NCBI GenBank assembly: GCA_002317355.1
Contig: DCJC01000008.1
Span: forward strand, 1-15,395
Length of the DNA stretch: 15,395 bases
Source of the DNA: Prevotellaceae bacterium UBA1710
Lineage (GTDB): Bacteria > Bacteroidota > Bacteroidia > Bacteroidales > Bacteroidaceae
Direction of reading: 5' to 3'
Both the position numbers and the translations under genes were made by a program. Positions 13,358-15,395 of this stretch are shown in pieces. Every line of letters starts with the position of its first letter. Position 1 is the stretch's first letter. Under the pieces are notes generated by a model, which was not told the origin of the DNA, did no database searches, and worked only from the letters and a program-made list of their open reading frames with translations.

Positions 13358-13490
13358 AATGTTTGTAGTTTTAAGTTTTAACAGTCTGTGTTAAATTTGG
13401 TTTTATTAGAGGTGCGAAACCTCTGTTAATACATCTTATATAATGTTAATTGTATGTGATAAAGTCTATGCTATTGCTATTTTCTGATTG

Positions 13491-13522
13491 CAAAAATACA
13501 AACAAATCTAAAATCTACCAAA
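13491..13522 (-). promoter_or_regulatory. Promoter of the lipocalin-like lipoprotein gene
   Basis: On the minus strand TTTG (13519-13522), 20-nt spacer, TAttTTTG (13491-13498): a full consensus match. The start near 13486 gives a leader of about 130 nt that includes a 6-bp hairpin (13408-13424). Confidence 0.65.
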
Positions 13523-13800
13523 TTTTTTTATCATTTTTTTTTCTATTTTCCCCCAGAATGTTACAATTGAACAATTTCCTGTAGTATTTTAGTAAAAATG
13601 ACATATTGCAATTTTACAGGAATAAGACATCAGTTTTGTCATTTTACATACAGATAAATAAATGTTACAAACTGCATTTTACCGATAAAACCGTCAAAAT
13701 CAGTTATATACCCCCATGAATTCAAAGTAAAACTCACAGGTTGGGCTTCCCTCGTGATAAAGGAGTGAGTTCGACATGCTATAGTAGTGAAAATGCCATT

Positions 13801-13878
13801 CCTCTGCTATAGTAGCAGAGGATTAGCAGAGAAATAGCAGAGGAAGAGCAGAGGATCAATAGAGGATCAACGAAGGAT
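13801..13878. repeat. Palindrome leading into an 11-bp tandem array
   Basis: cctctgcta / tagcagagg (13801-13809, 13813-13821) is a perfect 9-bp inverted repeat with a 3-base loop. Its right arm is the first of six 11-bp units from 13813: tagcagaggat, tagcagagaaa, tagcagaggaa, gagcagaggat, caatagaggat, caacgaaggat. The array ends 33 bp beyond the 3' end of the minus-strand operon, so the hairpin with alternative right arms could act in its 3' region. Confidence 0.85.
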
Positions 13879-13911
13879 CAGCATATTATGAAGCCTTCTG
13901 GATAGTGTGAG

Positions 13912-14163
13912 CTACTGCCTTTTACTCTTCCACCAGTCCTTTATCCTCTTTACACCTTCAACTCCAATGATAGTGAGTCCACCATACTGGAATGCCTTTG
14001 CAAGTCCGAAGAAGATGAACCAAAGTGCCCCTTTTGCTGTGGTGCTGATAGGTAATGCCATCTGTGCGAAGGAGAAGATGTAGCAAGGCACGCACAGGGC
14101 GAGAGTTATCACGCCCGTGCGGAAGGAGAAACGTTTGAGGAATTTCTGTATTCGCTCTTTCAT
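13912..14163 (-). CDS. Small transporter-suffix-like membrane protein
   Basis: 83 residues with two hydrophobic segments (~16-36 and ~44-66), a basic N-terminus and a very basic C-terminus (KRIKDWWKSKRQ), so an inner-membrane hairpin with cytoplasmic ends. The pattern L-P-I-S-T-T-A-K-G-A-L-W in the loop and Q-Y-G-G-L-x-I-x-G-x-E-G before the tail resembles the small proteins annotated as transporter suffix domain-containing; the name reflects fusion to transporters elsewhere and says little about function. It lies 18 bp after the flavin reductase-like gene and is the last gene of a three-gene operon. No transporter is adjacent. Confidence 0.75.
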   Translation of the reverse strand: MKERIQKFLKRFSFRTGVITLALCVPCYIFSFAQMALPISTTAKGALWFIFFGLAKAFQYGGLTIIGVEGVKRIKDWWKSKRQ

Positions 14164-14181
14164 TAGAGTTTATGATACTGT

Positions 14182-14748
14182 TTACTTCAATGACTTGCCG
14201 TCAGAGAAGGCATTTCCCACGCGATTGCCTAATTGAATGTAACCCATGTGGATTGGGTCGAACACAATGAGGTTCATCTTCTCTACATCAGGCTTTCCAT
14301 CTTCTGCGAGATATTTCTCATCAACAAGGATGTTAACAATCTCTGCCACAAGATAGTAGCCAGTCTCACTCTCGTCTATCTTCTTGGTGGTACGGCACTC
14401 AAGGGTGATAGGGAAGTTGGTGAAAACAGGAGCATTCACGTTAGGTGCCTTCTCTATGCTCCAACCAGTCTTTTCGAGCTTGTTAGGCTCCTTTCTTGCA
14501 CTAACTATGCCTACATAGTCAGCTGCTATAGCAGTCTCTTTTGTTGCGAAAGTCACGGTGAATTCGCCATTATTGAGCTCAAGATTATCAGTTGTGGCAT
14601 GAGAACCCATAGAAATCATGATTTCGTGCATGTCCCACTGGCCGCCCCATGCAGCATTCATTGCGTTAGCAACTCCATTCTTGTCGTAAGTGCCAATGAT
14701 TAGAACTGGCTGTGGAAGAATCCACGGATTTGATTTGATTGATTTCAT
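14182..14748 (-). CDS. Flavin reductase-like FMN-binding protein
   Basis: 188 residues without signal peptide, cytoplasmic. It matches the flavin reductase/DIM6-NTAB split-barrel family: an opening P-x-P-V-L-I-I-G-T-Y-D-K-N-G-V-A-N-A-M-N at 12-31, the M-S-M-G-S-H-A-T-T-D-N motif at 46-56 in the flavin-phosphate region, E-F-T-V-T-F-A at 62-68, and a long final strand region with PIHMGYIQLG. Members bind FMN and many reduce it with NAD(P)H, but the physiological partner of this clade is unknown. It lies 21 bp after the DUF4738-like lipoprotein and 18 bp before the small membrane protein, so co-transcribed. Confidence 0.87.
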   Translation of the reverse strand: MKSIKSNPWILPQPVLIIGTYDKNGVANAMNAAWGGQWDMHEIMISMGSHATTDNLELNNGEFTVTFATKETAIAADYVGIVSARKEPNKLEKTGWSIEKAPNVNAPVFTNFPITLECRTTKKIDESETGYYLVAEIVNILVDEKYLAEDGKPDVEKMNLIVFDPIHMGYIQLGNRVGNAFSDGKSLK

Positions 14749-14769
14749 AGTTTTGTTATTTGGTAAATG

Positions 14770-15345
14770 TTACATCGGTAATTCCTCTTTTGTCTCTGCA
14801 TCAAACATCTTGCAGCCTAAGAGAGAGAACTTTCCATCGCTATATTCATACTTGAACTCATAGAAGTAGAGGCTTTCCTCCATTCCCAATGAGACATTGA
14901 AGAGAATACTGTTGTTGTCTGTTGATTGAGCGATGATAGAGTTTATCTGGAATGACTCAATGTCTTTTACTGTAATCTCCTTGTGGAGTTCTGCTCTTGT
15001 TATTTCCTTCTGATAAACAATGTTTTCATCGCAGACAAAGAGACAAGCCTTGCGTGCATAGGGTAGGGTGCGAGAGTCATTCTTGGCTGTTGGCAGAACA
15101 AATCTTCCAGTACTGTCATTACGTGTATAATGTCTGATATGGATGTCGCCAATAACACTGTCACAAAAATATTCTATATTGTCATTTTCTGGGATATCAA
15201 TCTTCGACAGTTCATCAAGGCTATCTACTAAGGAGGTATCAATAGATAGAGAGTCAATGTCGTTTACATTGTTTGTTTGGTTCCTGTCGATGCAAGATGA
15301 TATTCCAATGCAAAGAAGAATGGCAAGTATTAGTTTTGTTCTCAT
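14770..15345 (-). CDS. DUF4738-like lipoprotein
   Basis: 191 residues. The type II signal peptide ends ISSC with the lipidated Cys18. A Ser/Asp/Asn-rich linker (~19-55) precedes a compact domain with FCDSVIGDIHIRHY and a C-terminal Y-F-Y-E-F-K-Y-E-Y-S-D-G-K-F strand pair. This resembles DUF4738 lipoproteins of Prevotella; I rate the family name as probable, not certain. Function unknown, location envelope. First gene of the three-gene minus-strand operon; no consensus promoter is seen in the 50 bp available upstream, so the promoter may lie outside the window or differ from the consensus. Confidence 0.75.
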   Translation of the reverse strand: MRTKLILAILLCIGISSCIDRNQTNNVNDIDSLSIDTSLVDSLDELSKIDIPENDNIEYFCDSVIGDIHIRHYTRNDSTGRFVLPTAKNDSRTLPYARKACLFVCDENIVYQKEITRAELHKEITVKDIESFQINSIIAQSTDNNSILFNVSLGMEESLYFYEFKYEYSDGKFSLLGCKMFDAETKEELPM

Positions 15346-15379
15346 AAATTCAGATTTTTATATTTTATTGCACTGCTGT

Positions 15380-15395
15380 CCGGATAAAATTCCGG
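15380..15395. other. Hairpin cut by the window edge
   Basis: ccgga / tccgg (15380-15384, 15391-15395) around taaaat is a perfect 5-bp inverted repeat reaching the last base. Possibly part of a terminator of an upstream gene or of the DUF4738 leader; it may extend beyond the window. Confidence 0.3.

Larger units (their letters stand above)
13358..13911. other. Intergenic region, 554 bp, leader, promoter and 11-bp array
   Basis: Contains the lipocalin-like gene's leader with a small hairpin agaggt-gcgaa-acctct (13408-13424), its promoter (13491-13522), an AT-rich stretch with ATTTTAC repeated at irregular intervals (13611, 13641, 13676), a loose inverted pair aactcac / gtgagtt (13731-13737, 13765-13771) and an 11-bp array (13801-13878). 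No gene is visible. Confidence 0.6.

Noticed and set aside
13586..13682. ATTTTAG/ATTTTAC motifs at 13586, 13611, 13641 and 13676
   Set aside because: The spacing (25, 30, 35) is not regular and the motif is likely by chance in AT-rich DNA; no tandem unit is shared.

Overview
The window looks like the chromosome of a member of the Bacteroidota, most likely a Prevotellaceae gut or oral species (Prevotella/Segatella type). The signs are repeated matches to the Bacteroidota sigma factor promoter (TTTG, 19-20 nt spacer, TAnnTTTG), almost no Shine-Dalgarno sequences, moderate AT-richness, and typical Bacteroidales proteins: a Porin_10-like barrel, a DUF4468 protein, a BspA-type DUF285 protein with a G-I-x-I-x-x-GKK-V tail, lipoproteins and a ThiD-AraC fusion regulator. 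The species assignment is inference.

Layout. 1-411 is gene-free and repeat-rich. 412-1482 (-) encodes a degenerate HMP-kinase-like domain fused to an AraC DNA-binding domain. 1483-2109 is a divergent intergenic region that contains a probable MITE-like insertion. 2110-2853 (+) is a cytoplasmic cyclophilin. After a 364-bp repeat-filled gap, 3218-6485 (+) reads as one operon (DUF4468 secreted protein, small two-helix membrane protein, large putative outer-membrane porin), closely followed by galM (6522-7601). A hairpin terminator or attenuator separates galM from galK (7671-8831). 8832-9208 holds the galK terminator, a 9-bp tandem array and a promoter-terminator pair that looks like a small RNA gene on the minus strand. 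9209-10519 (-) is a secreted pectin methylesterase, divergent from a BspA-like secreted protein (10965-11927, +) with a long leader. 11928-12583 holds a strong terminator, a regular 12-bp array and a possible protein remnant. 12584-13357 (-) is a two-module lipocalin-like lipoprotein. 13912-15345 (-) is a compact operon of a DUF4738-like lipoprotein, a flavin reductase-like protein and a small transporter-suffix-like membrane protein.

How the genes fit together. galM and galK give the first two steps of galactose use (beta- to alpha-galactose, then galactose-1-phosphate); galT, galE and a transporter are not in the window. The pectinesterase is a periplasmic or outer-surface plant-polysaccharide enzyme with no lyase or SusCD partner here. 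The other products are mainly cell-envelope proteins.

No complete defence, secretion or biosynthetic system is present. The most unusual theme is that most longer intergenic gaps carry their own short degenerate tandem array, unrelated in sequence but mostly with a unit of 11, 12 or 22 bp (one of 9 bp), close to whole turns of the DNA helix. Other points worth a second look are the MITE-like insertion with an 8-bp target duplication, the candidate sRNA, the pseudokinase-AraC regulator with an almost leaderless promoter, and the galM-galK hairpin.
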